A stretch of 64,000 nt of DNA from Paguma larvata (lineage: Eukaryota > Chordata > Mammalia > Carnivora > Viverridae), in the NCBI GenBank assembly GCA_030068075.1, contig CM057829.1:90009889-90073888 (forward strand), in the 5' to 3' direction. Of this stretch, positions 52,275 to 63,234 are shown piece after piece. Both the position numbers and the translations under genes were made by a program. Below the pieces are notes generated by a model that ran no database searches, was not told the origin of the DNA, and was given only the letters and a program-made list of their open reading frames with translations. Every line of letters starts with the position of its first letter. Positions within the stretch are counted from its first letter, which is position 1.

Positions 52275-53310
52275 CATATTTCCTTATCCTTTCATCTGTT
52301 GGAACACTTAGGTTGTTTCCATATCTTGACTATTGTAAATAATGCTGCAATAAACATAGGGGTCCATATCTTTTTGAATTAGTGTTTTCATTTTCTTGTG
52401 GTAAATACCAAGTAGTGGAGTTCTTGCATCATATGATATTTCTATTTAAAAATTTTTGAGGAACCTGTATACTATTTTCCACAGTGGCTGACCAATTTAC
52501 ATTCCCCCCAACAGTGCACAAGAGTTCCTTTTTCCTCCACATCCTTGTCAACACCTGTTATTTCCTATCTTTTTGATTTTAGTCATTCTGACAGGTGTAA
52601 GGTGATATCTCATTGTGGCTTTGATTTGCATTTCCCTGATAATTAATGATGTTGAGTATCTTTTCATGTGTCTGTTGACCATCTGCATGTCTTCTTTGGA
52701 GAAATGTCTATTCAAGTCCTCTGCCTAATTTTTAATTGATTTGTTGTGGGGTTTTTGTTTGTTTGTTTATTTTGAATTTGGTGTTGACTTGTATAAATTT
52801 CTTTACTCATTTTATATATTAACCCCTTATTGGATATAATGTTTGCAAATATCTACTTCCATTTAATAAGTTTATTTTTGTTTTGCTGATGATTTTTTTC
52901 ACTGTGCAAAAACTTTTTTATTTTGATGTAGTCTCAATAGTTTGTTTGTTTGTTTGTTTATGTGTCCCTTGCCTTAGGAAACATATCTAGAAAAATGTTA
53001 TTTCAACTGTTGTCTAGAGAAATTGCTGCCTGGGTTCTCTTCTTGCATTTTTTACAGTTTCAGGTCTCACATTTAGGTCTTTAATCCATTTTTAGTTTAT
53101 TTTGTGTATAGTGATAGAAAGTGGTTCAATTTCATGCTTTTGCATGTAGCTGTCCAATTTTCCCAGCACCATTTATTAAAGAGACTGTCTTTTCTCCATT
53201 GTGTGTTCTTGCCTTTTTTGTCATAGATTAATTGACCGTATAAGCATGGGTTTATTTCTGGGCTCTCCTATTCTATTCCATTGATCTACGTGTCTGTTTT
53301 TGTGCTATGT
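51827..53310 (-). mobile_element. L1 LINE 'B', 5'-truncated, inserted in L1 A
   Basis: It begins with a reversed L1 3' UTR ('cacaatgttacattagtttcaggcatgc', 'ccctctggcgaccatcac') and runs into ORF2 until 'ttgatctacgtgtctgtttttgtgc'. L1 'A' then resumes. CTTATAGAATTTCTTTT (51810-51826) and CTTATAGTTTTCAAT (53311-53325) are an imperfect target-site duplication. An (AT)n run sits at 52245-52274. Confidence 0.88.
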
Positions 53311-53423
53311 CTTATAGTTTTCAATGTACAGATATTTCACCTTCTTGGTTAAAGTTATTCCTAGTTATTTTATTCTTTTTGATTCAAGTGTAACTGAGAT
53401 TTTCTTAAAATATTTTTTTCTGG
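53311..53423 (-). mobile_element. L1 'A', part 2
   Basis: The sequence 'acagatatttcaccttcttggttaaagttattcctag' follows in ORF2 order directly from the end of part 1. This shows that L1 'B' was inserted into 'A'. Confidence 0.85.
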
Positions 53424-53690
53424 AGGATCTCCTTTGCACTGCTGTTGGGAATGCAAACTGGTGCAGCCACTCTGGAAAACAGTATGGAGATTTCTCAAAA
53501 AATTAAAAATAGAGCTACCCTACAACCCAGCAATTGCCCTACTAGATATTTATCCAAGGGATACAGGTATACTGTTTCGAAGGGACACATGCATCCCAAT
53601 GTTTATAGCAGCATTATCAACAATAACCAAAGTACAGAAGAGCCCAAATGTCCCTCAAGGGATGAATGGATAAAGAAAATGTGGTGTGTG

Positions 53691-53732
<42 letters not shown>

Positions 53733-54082
53733 AATATTACTCAGTGATCAAAAAAATGAAATTTTGCCATTTGCAACTACACGGATAGAACTAGAGGGTG
53801 TTATGCTAAGCAAAATTAGTCAGCCAGAGAAAGACAAACATCATATGACTTCACTCATATCAGGATTTTAAGATACAAAGCAGATGAACATAAGGGAAGG
53901 AAAGTGAAAATAATATAAAAACAGGGAGGGGGACAAAAACATAAGAGACTCTTAAATATGTAGAACAAACAGAGGGTTACTGGAGGGGTTGTGGGAGGGG
54001 GATGGGCCAAATGGGTAAGGGGAATTAAGGAATTTACTCCTGAAATCATTGTTGCACTATATGCTGACTAACTTGGATGTAA

Positions 54083-54111
<29 letters not shown>
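53424..54111 (+). mobile_element. L1 LINE 'C', plus strand, inserted in L1 A
   Basis: It contains the L1 ORF2 C-terminal coding remnant (reading '[16 protein letters not shown]', then 'peynpaiallgi'-type wording) and the 3' UTR. A (CA)n run lies at 53696-53729, and 'ctgactaacttggatgtaaattt' leads to an A-rich tail. AAAATATTTTTTTCTGG (53407-53423) and AAAATATATTTTCTGG (54112-54127) frame it as a target-site duplication. The ORFs here are remnants of the dead ORF2. Confidence 0.9.
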
Positions 54112-54113
<2 letters not shown>

Positions 54114-54528
54114 AATATATTTTCTGGTAGTTTGCTATTAGTGTATAGAAAAATAACATAACAGATTTTTGTATATTGATTTTTGTATCCTTAAACTTTA
54201 CTAAAATTGGTTATTAGTGTCATAGTTTTTTAGTGGAGTCTTTAGAGTTTTCTGTATATAATATCATGTCATTTGCAAATAGAGTTTTACTTCTTCCTTT
54301 CCAATTCAGGTGATTTTTTTTCTTGTCTAATTGCCATGAGGAGAACTTCCTGTCCTGTGTTGGATAAAAGTGGCGAGAGTGGGCATCTTTGTTTTGTTCC
54401 TGATCTTAGAGGAAAAGGCTCTTAGCTTTTCAGCACTTAGTACAATGTTAGTTGTAGGCTTGTCCAATATGGCTTTGATTGTATTGAGATACATTCCCTT
54501 TATACCACTTTGTGAGAGTTTTTATCAC
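54112..54528 (-). mobile_element. L1 'A', part 3
   Basis: The L1 'A' ORF2 antisense sequence resumes: 'gtgtatagaaaaataacataacag', 'tttttagtggagtctttagagttttc', 'aaaagtggcgagagtgggcatc'. It ends near 'gtttttatcactc'. Confidence 0.87.
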
Positions 54529-55985
54529 TCTACTTAAAACAACTCTGTGAGGTCAAGAGTGCTTAGACATTTTTATTTGGTTTTGGAACTGAAAAAAGTA
54601 CTTTAAAGACTTGATTAAATCATATGATGAAAGAATTGTGTTTTGAAAATAGATTAAAACAGAAAAAGATTGTCTTGACTTAGCCATGTTTCTTGTGTTT
54701 AAAACAAAATAGTTCAAAAGACTCACTGGTGACAATTCCCTCAAGCAATAGAAAATTTTGAATTCTACATTCCCTGTAGACTTAAAATCTAGGGATCATG
54801 CAAATTTTTTTTAATTTATATTTTACGCCACTGAAGTTTTTGAAACCTTTTAATATTCTGTTCAGAAATAGAATACATAATATTTAGGACTAGGAAATTA
54901 TGGATTCATATACTATGATCCAGGACCTCTTCATCCAAATAGTACTAGGAAAGCAAATGATGGAGAATGAAACAAGATAAATATATATTAGATGAGTGGA
55001 CATTTAGCTAAGTTATTTTTTATAGAAGTAATCATGGAGGATGATGATAAGTGAAATTGGGAATATTTTGTATTAGTGATTTGAGTAGAAAGTTGAAAAA
55101 CTTATCAGTTTCAAGGATGTCATTAGGCACAATGACAATGGACAAGTGACATTTGCCAATGCTCTGGCTGGCAGAATTACACATCTGAAAAATCTAGCTA
55201 TATAACCAATGGTGGGAAAAAAAAAAAAAAAGGAAAGAAAGACCAGTGGCAGAAAAGTGGCTGTCACTGCAAAAATCCAATCTGCAGATGTGTTCCAATC
55301 TGCAGATGTGTCTTGTTTAGCCAACAGAGTTGTTTTTTGTTTGTTTGTTTGTTTGTTTTTTGATATTGAATTTGAAGCAATTTAAGCAGGTCAGCAGGCA
55401 TTCGATGTTTTACATTATCCTCTCTCTCTTTCCTCACCCAGGTCCCTAGTAAGGCCTCTATTAGCTATAGTGATGCCTTATAGGGACTTGAAAAAAATCA
55501 CCTGCTCTGGGAGCGTACAGCCCCAAAGCCCAGCTGTCAGAAGAGGAGGGTCCGGATTGTGGCCTTTGCATGCTATTCTACATTGAAATTTTGTGAAATT
55601 TGGAAGCTACACACTTTTGCCTGGAAGTTCTTACTACTGGCTTATGTCTTTTTTCTTCACACATGGATGTTACTGTCTGGCCCCTGCAGGCTTTACATAA
55701 TTGACCCTAAATTACAATTTGGTTATCTTTATAACATCATGGTAGTCATAGTCTAAAGTAATTTAGTTGATAATATACTTTGGAGAGAACGCTGAAATCA
55801 ATATTTTTTTCTTACTGTATTATTTGACTTTTTCCTATATTGACATAGACATCAGGAATATGTGGTTTTTAATGGTAAGAGGAAAATTAATACAAGAAAA
55901 TATGGCAAGAAAATTTTTAGATATCATTAAAATTTATATTGAATCCCTTGTATAGTTAATGTATTTTTGAAAAAATATACTTGGG
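54529..55985. other. Intronic sequence with simple repeats
   Basis: This holds a poly-A run (about 55217-55231), a (GTTT)n run (55333-55360) and a small tandem duplication near 55279-55313. No repeat family, exon or RNA gene was recognised. Confidence 0.5.
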
Positions 55986-56179
55986 AGAATGCCTAGATGA
56001 CTCAGTTGGTTAAGTGTCCAACTCTTGATTTCGGCTCAGGAAATGATCTCATAGTTCATAGGATTGAGCCCCACACTGGGGTCTGCACTGACAGTGCAGA
56101 GCCTGTTTGCGATCCTCTCTCTTCCTCTCTTTGTGCCCCCCCCCCAAATAAAGAAATAAAATAAAATCTTGTTAAAAAA
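55986..56179 (+). mobile_element. Carnivore SINE with TSD
   Basis: A head 'agaatgcctagatgactcagttggttaag', a tRNA-like body, a CT-rich block and an 'AAATAAAGAAATAAAATAAA' tail are present. The flanks GAAAAAATATACTTGGG (55969-55985) and GAAAAAATATATTTGGG (56180-56196) are a 17-bp target-site duplication with one mismatch. Confidence 0.95.
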
Positions 56180-56539
56180 GAAAAAATATATTTGGGTTTG
56201 CACTTAGATACAACTTTTAGAAAGGTTTATCTATTCATATGAAGGATAGAAATTAGTAATGTTTCTATTTTTGTGCTTCCCCAATTAAAGAGAGAGAGAC
56301 ATCTTAATAGTTTACTAAGAAAGCTATGCAAACAAAAAAGAGATAAAAATGAAATGTGATGAAATATAAAAAAATAAAAAGGATTATAGTAAAAAAATTG
56401 AATAAAGGTATGCTAATTAGACCTTTTTTAGAATATTTAGGTAGACCAGGGTAAATATTTATCTACCCTAAATCAATGTCACTTTAAAAATAATTTAATT
56501 TATATACAAAGTATAATTTAATTTAATTTATTTAATTAT

Positions 56540-56745
56540 TTTTTTAGGCTTATTTATTTTTGAGAGAGAGAGAGCTGGTGCGCACATGCAAGCTGGGGAG
56601 GGGCACAGAGAATGGGAGAGAGAGGGTTCTAAGCAGGCTTCATACTGAAAGCAGAGCAGGGATCTGTCTCAGGATTCTTTGCAATCATGACTAGAGCCAA
56701 AGTCAAGAGTCAGATGCTTAACCGACTGAGCCACCCAGGTGCCCC
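56540..56745 (-). mobile_element. Carnivore SINE, minus strand
   Basis: It runs from 'TTATTTATTTTTGAGAGAGA' through the reversed CT block to GCCACCCAGGTGCCCCC. It lies 360 bp from the + strand copy at 55986-56179, in opposite orientation. Confidence 0.94.
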
Positions 56746-57777
56746 CACAGCTTCGTTTTAAAGATAAATTGATAACTGATAGTTTTCTTTTCCTTCAAAT
56801 AAACACATTTGGTAATTGGTGAGAGGGATATGGAAAACAAGTTTTACTATTGATGACTTCTAAGTTTGAGAGGGTGGAGAAAAGAACTACTGGATCAAAT
56901 CTTTGTTTCCTCTGTTCTTCTTCAGTGCCGACCATTGTTATATGACAGGCCAGTGGGGCTGGTGTACATAAACCACCCAATCTATGTATTCAGTGGCATT
57001 CTGTGCTTATTCATGTCTCCCATAGGTGTGCTGTATCATCTTATAGGCTGTGTTCAGGGGGTATAAAATGTCTGCACACTGACAGCGTATGGCCTAATTA
57101 CCAGCGAGTACTAGTTAAATTAAGGTACAGATTAAATAGCATACAGATGCTATTAAATAGCATACAGATGGAAGTACTGGAATGGGTTGTTCAGATAAGA
57201 TTGTGCTGTAATCTTTCTTTGGAGTATTTTGAATGTTGCAAAGGTGTATTTTTAAAAGCTCCAAAGGCAATTCTGGGTAAGTTTTGCTCTACTGGGGGTC
57301 ATGCAGAATACCAATCAATGCCGCTCGTAAGCTTGCCTTTACCTATTAGTTTCTCCTGGATTCCCAGGTTTTGCTCTTTTAGCTTTGTCTATATAACATG
57401 GCATGTTATCTTTGTAATGAGAGGATGAGATAGATCCATTACAGTAAAAGATATGCACTATTAATGAGTTTCTAGCCAGCTATCAAGGTATCATCAAATG
57501 TGGTTTATCTTGGTGAATGAAAGTTCGAATGGAAAATTAAGCTCCCGAACTGACTGTAGAAGTATGCAGTGGATCATTTTGTTCTTTAATGTCACACTTC
57601 GCTGGACACACTTCACAGAGCAGTGAATCATGCTTAAAACAAGCAGCCTTTACTTTCGCGACAGCAGATAATGCAGCAGAGGTGAATAATGAGTGTTAGC
57701 AGTCTTAACTTTCTCTTACAGTGCTTTCTCTCAGGTGCCTGATGGACAATTTACAAAGTACATATGCTATTTTATAG

Positions 57778-57918
<141 letters not shown>

Positions 57919-58879
57919 TAGATAAATGTAGATAAACACGGAAGTAGATTAAAAACGGCATTATAGTTTGACAGTAAGGAACAGAATGTAATGTATTTTC
58001 AGTTATTTAGCAATTACTGTATAACAGATGAGCCAAGGTTAATTTCGCCACAGTTTTATGATGTTAGTCTTCAATATGTAACTCGTATTAATGTTTGGGC
58101 TGTTTATATTGATTAATAATACAACTTTATATGCTACTAGAATTTGTTACATTTCTACAAACTGGGGTACCATTGAATAATTTTCAGTGTTAAGATTTAA
58201 AATATCTATGTCGTGCAGAGTATAAATATAGTTATGTGAGGGGCTGCATGTGAACTTTGCTTCTGCTTTCACCTCCTCCAAGTATATTTTAGAGGGCCTG
58301 TCATTAATTTTTCAGGATATTTTCTGTTATATTCCAACCTTGATTTCAGTTGTCTTCCTCGTAGAAAATCAATCTCCCTAATAAAATTAAGTGACAGGTG
58401 CTTTCTAAACCAGAAAACTTTTCACCAGCAGCAGAAATAATACAGATGCGCTGGATATGTTTACCCTTCTTATAATGATATATTTTAATTAGATCTTATA
58501 GTACTATTTACCTATGCCTGCTATGTCACTTGAAATGGGAATTTTAATTTTAGAATAAGCAAGGACCTCTTATATTATTAAGTCATTACTTTCTACCTAC
58601 AGAATAAGCACATTCATGCTAATTCTTGGGTCTTCCCAGGTAGTCAATAAGAATGTGAGATTAATGTTCAGAACAAACAAACCACCACACACTTTTAGCA
58701 TTTATATAATTTCTATATTTGATTTATGGTGGCAAAGCAAGCCAGGAGGAATTCATAATCTTGTTTTTTTATTAACAACAAGGGATGTCACATCTCTAGG
58801 CATGTCAAAATAAAATAGCTTGGGTTAAAGACTCTTGATAATGAAGCAAAGCTGGTAATCATGAAATGACAGTGATGGA

Positions 58880-59480
58880 AATTCATGAGCTTTTCTAAAT
58901 CACTCCCTTGCTAAGAACCTCAGTGAATACTTGCTCCCTATCCATCATATCTAAACTTCCTAAGTTCTTTTTACATCTGCCTCTCTTTTCAAGGTTAACT
59001 CTCATGCCCACCAATTCACTGGTTGGTTCCTTGTTCTTCAGTTGAAATGCTCTCACAAGATGCTAATGTATCTTTTTTCTGCCTGTATGTCCTGAATCTC
59101 ATTACGTCCTGCTAGGACTATGGCAGTAACCACGGAACCATCCATTCGCTGACAGCCTTTTTCCCTTTGCAATGTACCCCACTCTGCATTGTAATGATTT
59201 GTCATTTTCCTGTTTCCTTGCTTATAAATCTTTAGTAAATCCATATTGACCACTGAAAAGTGCCTAAAATTTTGACCTTGATGTTCAAGTCCTTCTACAG
59301 TCTTGTCTTCTCCCACCTTTTCATCGTCATTTCCTATTAATCCCTATAAAGAACCCTGTGTTTTGACTTGCCTGGGGTAACCAGTTAACCTATTCCCACG
59401 AATGTGTTAGCCCTATTCCTTTTGTCTGTAACATGTTGCTGCCGTTTCCGAGATATGATAATACTTGTCAGTACTTTATG
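58880..59480. repeat. Possible L2-like remnant
   Basis: 'ctcagtgaatacttgctccctatccatcatatctaaacttcc' and later C/T-rich phrases give a weak L2 impression. The minus-strand ORF at 59053-59316 (87 codons) has no recognisable domain. Identity is uncertain. Confidence 0.3.
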
Positions 59481-60520
59481 TTGTTTAGAATTAATATTAT
59501 ACCATTCTTTACTTATTTCATGTGTGCAGTATTTTTCTACAAACATCACTGAACATTTCTTTGAAGAATAGGATCTGTGTATCCTATTTTTACATCATAT
59601 GTGTTTCCACAATGCTCATAAAAAAGTGCTACTCGGGGGACATCTGTAGTCTTCAGCAGTTGGCACTTCCTTCTGTTTTTTCCTTGATCCAACCAAACTT
59701 TCTGCATCACTTATCCTACAGCTTCAAAACTTTGCTCACTTCTTCCAGGCTCGTCTCAAATGGCAGCCACTTGATGAAACTGTCTGATATCTCCATTAAG
59801 TTGCGTGTGTGTTGTGGGGTGTGGAGGGATGTATACTTTATCATAATACAGTATTATGGCAATTACTATGTACTCTTTTTTCTTTTCTTTTTTTTTTTTA
59901 GAAAATTTGTATATCCGTATTTCTATTTGAGATGAACATAAAGCCCACGGTCAAACTGTACAGGTTTTGATATCTCAGTGTCGGGAAAAAAGTGCCCTAG
60001 GCATAGCAAGCACTCAAATATTTGTCAAATTAAATTAAATAAACAGTATTTAATTAAGTGGAAAATTAGAAGAAGTAAGCAACTTTTGAATGGTGGTACT
60101 TAAATATTTTTCAACTGTGAAGGTTATTGCAAATTTCTTGTCCAAACAAAGCAGGTGATTAAGACCATCCATATAATTTCTCAGTCTTAATTACTCAAGA
60201 TTGCTTTATGAGAAGTATTCAGACATTTTTCTCAATCATAAACAATTTTATGTCTATTGAAACAAGGGTACTTAATCTTAGCTTCATATTAAAACAAGAC
60301 ATAAAGCTTTTTAAAAAGTACTTGTACCCAAAACACATTTCATACCTTTCGAAACAGCATTTCTGAGCTTTGGACTAGGGAAATCTTCATTTCTAAAAAA
60401 ATTCCGTAGGTAATTCCGATCTATAGCAATGATTGAAAACTGCTCAGATTATTACCCTGTGTAACTAAGATGTAAGATCAACTGTGAAGTATACACTAAG
60501 CTTACATTTAAAAAAATTAG
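59481..60520. other. Intronic sequence without identified features
   Basis: The ORF at 59522-59935 (137 codons) is hydrophobic and ends in a poly-T stretch (59877-59899). It has no recognisable domain, start context or splice support. The rest is AT-rich. Confidence 0.4.
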
Positions 60521-60526
60521 GTTATT

Positions 60527-60721
60527 GGGGCATCAGCATGACTCAGTTAATTAAGCATCTGACTTTGGCCCAGGTCATGATCTCACAGCTTGTGGATTCA
60601 GTTCTGAGTGGGCTCTGACAGCTCAGAGCCTGGAACCTGCTTCAGATTCTGTGTCTCCTTCTCTCTCTGCCCTTTCTCCACTCTCTCTCTCTCTCTCTCT
60701 CTCGCTCTCTGTCTCTCTCTC

Positions 60722-60755
<34 letters not shown>

Positions 60756-60768
60756 GCAACGAACATTA
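60527..60768 (+). mobile_element. Carnivore SINE with (TC)n and (CAA)n tail, with TSD
   Basis: The head 'ggggcatcagcatgactcagtt' and the body with 'gctcagagcctggaacctgc' are followed by an expanded TC tract (60676-60720). The tail is a run of about 13 CAA units (60721-60760) in place of the usual AAATAAA. AAAAAATTAGGTTATT (60511-60526) and AAAAAATAGGTTATT (60769-60783) are a target-site duplication with a 1-base difference. Confidence 0.94.
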
Positions 60769-60783
60769 AAAAATAGGTTATTT

Positions 60784-61250
60784 CTAATTTAGAGTACATC
60801 CCTCTATTGGTCTCTCAGTGATTCAGATATTTATTAAGAAGAAAGTCACTTTGTTTTTATATCATTACTACAAAAGTTCTTGTTCTGAATAATACTCTGG
60901 TCATAAAATATGCACAATTGAAAAAAAGAACATATTTAAAAAGATTAGTTACCTTATTTAGTAAGGCTTATGCTTGATAGAATTTACTGATAGTTTATAT
61001 TTTATAAAGAGGTTATGATCATTTGATTTATGTTTGGTAATTTTGTCCTTTTCTCTCTTGGTAAAATATCAGGAGATTCTTGCTGAATTGTGAATAATGG
61101 TATCTCCACAGAGAAGTTGTGGAGATATCAAAGAGAAGTTCACTTATGCTTCTTGTCCAATATCTTTATTATGTGTCTTAAGAAAAAACAGTGAGGTGTT
61201 CTAGGATTTGACATTATCAGGGATTAATCCTAATCATCTCCATTTCCCTT
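60784..61250. other. Intronic sequence with a small perfect hairpin
   Basis: AT-rich unassigned sequence. TATCTCCACA (61101-61110) and TGTGGAGATA (61118-61127) form a perfect 10-bp inverted repeat around a 7-nt loop. Confidence 0.5.
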
Positions 61251-61254
61251 GAAT

Positions 61255-61700
61255 TTATTTTTATTTCTTCTTTTATTTAACAAATAGGTACTGGATGATG
61301 ATTGTGTGAAAGCTTTGCTCAACAAAATAGACATGGTATCTGCCCTCAGGGAGCTTAGAAAATGGTGAAGATTCATAGGGAGGGTTACATACACGTTTAC
61401 ACACACACACACATTACCTTCTGAATAAGATATAAGAAAAAGATAAGTGACATAATGCCTTTTACAGGATACTTCTGAGTTATCCTGGGAGTCAGGAGTG
61501 ACAGGACAAGTCAGATAGACCTCCCTGCAGAGAAATAGACTGCAGAGACCTGAAGCTTGAGAAGGAGTAAGCAAGGTAGAGAAAGAGGAGTATTATTGGC
61601 ATTCAAATAGCATATGCAAGGGCCCTACAGCAGGAGAGATCTTGGAAAATTTGCAAAATGGAAAGAAAACCATAATGGCTAGTGCTGGTGCCTTGATCTG
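61255..61700 (-). mobile_element. L2 LINE remnant
   Basis: It follows the reverse-complement L2 order: 'tatctgccctcagggagcttag', then 'acctgaagcttgagaaggag', then 'catatgcaagggccctacagcagg'. The minus-strand ORF at 61230-61574 is incidental. Confidence 0.68.
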
Positions 61701-61739
61701 CTTCTCAGCCTTATAAAATATGTCATGGTCCATTACTAG

Positions 61740-61768
61740 CAACAACAACAACAACCACAACAACAAAA
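61740..61768. repeat. (CAA)n simple repeat
   Basis: CAACAACAACAACAACCACA lies at the junction between the L2 and the following MIR. Confidence 0.9.
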
Positions 61769-61774
61769 ATAGCA

Positions 61775-61990
61775 GACATTTATTGCATGCCTGCTGTGTG
61801 CTAGCCCCTGTTGAAAGCACTACTCATGTATTTACTCATATATGAGTAAACAGTTAATAGTCATATTAGTTAATAGTCACAGTGACCTTTTGAGGTAGAT
61901 GCTATTATTGATACTACTTTTACAATTAAGAAAGCTAATGTCTGGATTGCCTAAATAGCCTACTCATGGACACACAGCTAAAAAGTAGAG
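61775..61990 (+). mobile_element. MIR ancient SINE
   Basis: 'catttattgcatgcctgctgtgtgctagcccctg', 'gaggtagatgctattattgatac', 'ttttacaattaagaaagc' and 'catggacacacagctaaaaag' give a nearly complete MIR order. Confidence 0.78.
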
Positions 61991-62496
61991 TAGTGGGGTT
62001 TTAACCAATCTGTTTAGCCAACTTAAGCAACCAATACTACATAATGAAAGCTCCATTGGCCAACTATGGAAAAGTCTAGCAACTATAGTTTATGATTGAG
62101 AGTTGTTTCCCTAAGCCAACATTTCTTATCCAGAAATCCTACGTATGCTCGAACATTGTTTTGCTGTTATGGGTGTGCCGCCAAACAGCTAGACATTCCT
62201 TGTCACAGAAGCCGAGATTAGATTACACTTGGTTGGATGTCTTGGGCCTCCCATTTCTCTCCTCTTTTAATGTAGCATTCAGTTCAGCCTCTTTAAACCA
62301 TAATCTCAGATTTTTCTCCGCAATCAAAATAGTGTTGGGGTTTATCTTACTTTTTTCTCTTTAGAATTGAGATGGAGCATCCTGTTTATAAATTTCTTTT
62401 ACTCCCCTTGAACAACACAACCTATGCCCAATACATTGTATGGGGGCAGCATATAGTTATATCATGAAATGATTCATTTTAGAAAGGTTTAAGCGG
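61991..62496. other. Intronic sequence without identified features
   Basis: The ORF at 62092-62364 has no recognisable domain. No repeat family was recognised before the composite insertion at 62497. Confidence 0.4.
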
Positions 62497-62544
62497 GGCG
62501 CCTGGGTGGCTCAGTCTGTTGCGCGGCTGACTTCGGCTCAGGTC
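62497..62544 (+). mobile_element. SINE head of a chimeric retroinsertion
   Basis: A consensus-like SINE 5' end (GGGGCGCCTGGGTGGCTCAG to CTTCGGCTCAGGTCA) stops abruptly within the tRNA-like part and is joined to L1 sequence. Confidence 0.9.
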
Positions 62545-62790
62545 ACAGCAAAAATGAACTTCTGGAACCTCAGCAAGATAAAAAGCTTCTGCACGGCAAA
62601 AGAAACAACCAACAAAACGGATAGGCAACCACCTCACACCAGTCAGAGTGGCTAAAATGAACAAATCAGGAAACTATAGATGCTGGCGAAGATGTGGAGA
62701 AGCAGGCACCCTCCTACACTGTTGGTAGGAATGCAAACTGGTGCAGCCGCTCTGGAGAACTGTGTGGAGGTTCCTCAAAAAATGAAAATA
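62545..62790 (+). mobile_element. L1 ORF2 fragments of a chimeric retroinsertion
   Basis: Two non-adjacent L1 ORF2 pieces are joined. The first reads 'caaaaatgaacttctggaacc' to 'aacaaccaacaaaac'. The second reads 'ccacctcacaccagtcagag' to 'ggttcctcaaaaaatgaaaa'. The sequence between them in a full L1 is missing. The join is near 62615-62632. Confidence 0.85.
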
Positions 62791-63011
62791 GGGGCACCTG
62801 GGTGGCTCAGTCAGTTAAGCGGCTGACTTTGGCTCAGGTCATGATCTCGCAGTCTGTGAGTTCGAGCCCCGCGTCGGGCTCTGTGCTGACAGCTCAGAGC
62901 CTGGAGCCTGCTTCAGATTCTGTATCTCCCTCTCTCTCTGCCCTTCCCTTGCTCACGCTCTGTCTCTATGTCTCTCAAAAATAAAATAAAAACGTTAAAA
63001 AAATTTAAAAA
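62791..63011 (+). mobile_element. Young carnivore SINE at the 3' end of the chimeric insertion
   Basis: A near-consensus SINE (AGGGGCACCTGGGTGGCTCA, then 'gagttcgagccccgcgtcggg') ends in AAAATAAAATAAAAACGTTA and A runs. The whole block 62497-63011 is flanked by AAAGGTTTAAGC (62485-62496) and AAAGGCTTAAGC (about 63012-63024). Confidence 0.93.
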
Positions 63012-63234
63012 AAGGCTTAAGCATTTTTAAGTGTTTATTTATTTTTTTTAATTTTGAATAAAGACTTAGGATATCACACAATTTGCAAATTTATGTAAAT
63101 TTACCTACAAGACTGAACCTAAAGCTTCGGTCTACTCATACCCTCTTCTTAATATACCTTATATTACCTCTCTGGTCTTTGAATTTCAAGTTCAGTTGCT
63201 ATTAAAGTTCCCTTGCTTCTTCTGTTTGTTGTTA

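Noticed and set aside
57003..57428. 141-codon ORF upstream of the third exon
   Set aside because: It is not in frame with GRIK2, contains a tandem duplication and has no recognisable domain. It is probably chance within the intron.
59522..59935. 137-codon plus-strand ORF
   Set aside because: It is hydrophobic because of T-rich DNA and ends in a poly-T stretch. It has no known similarity or gene signals.
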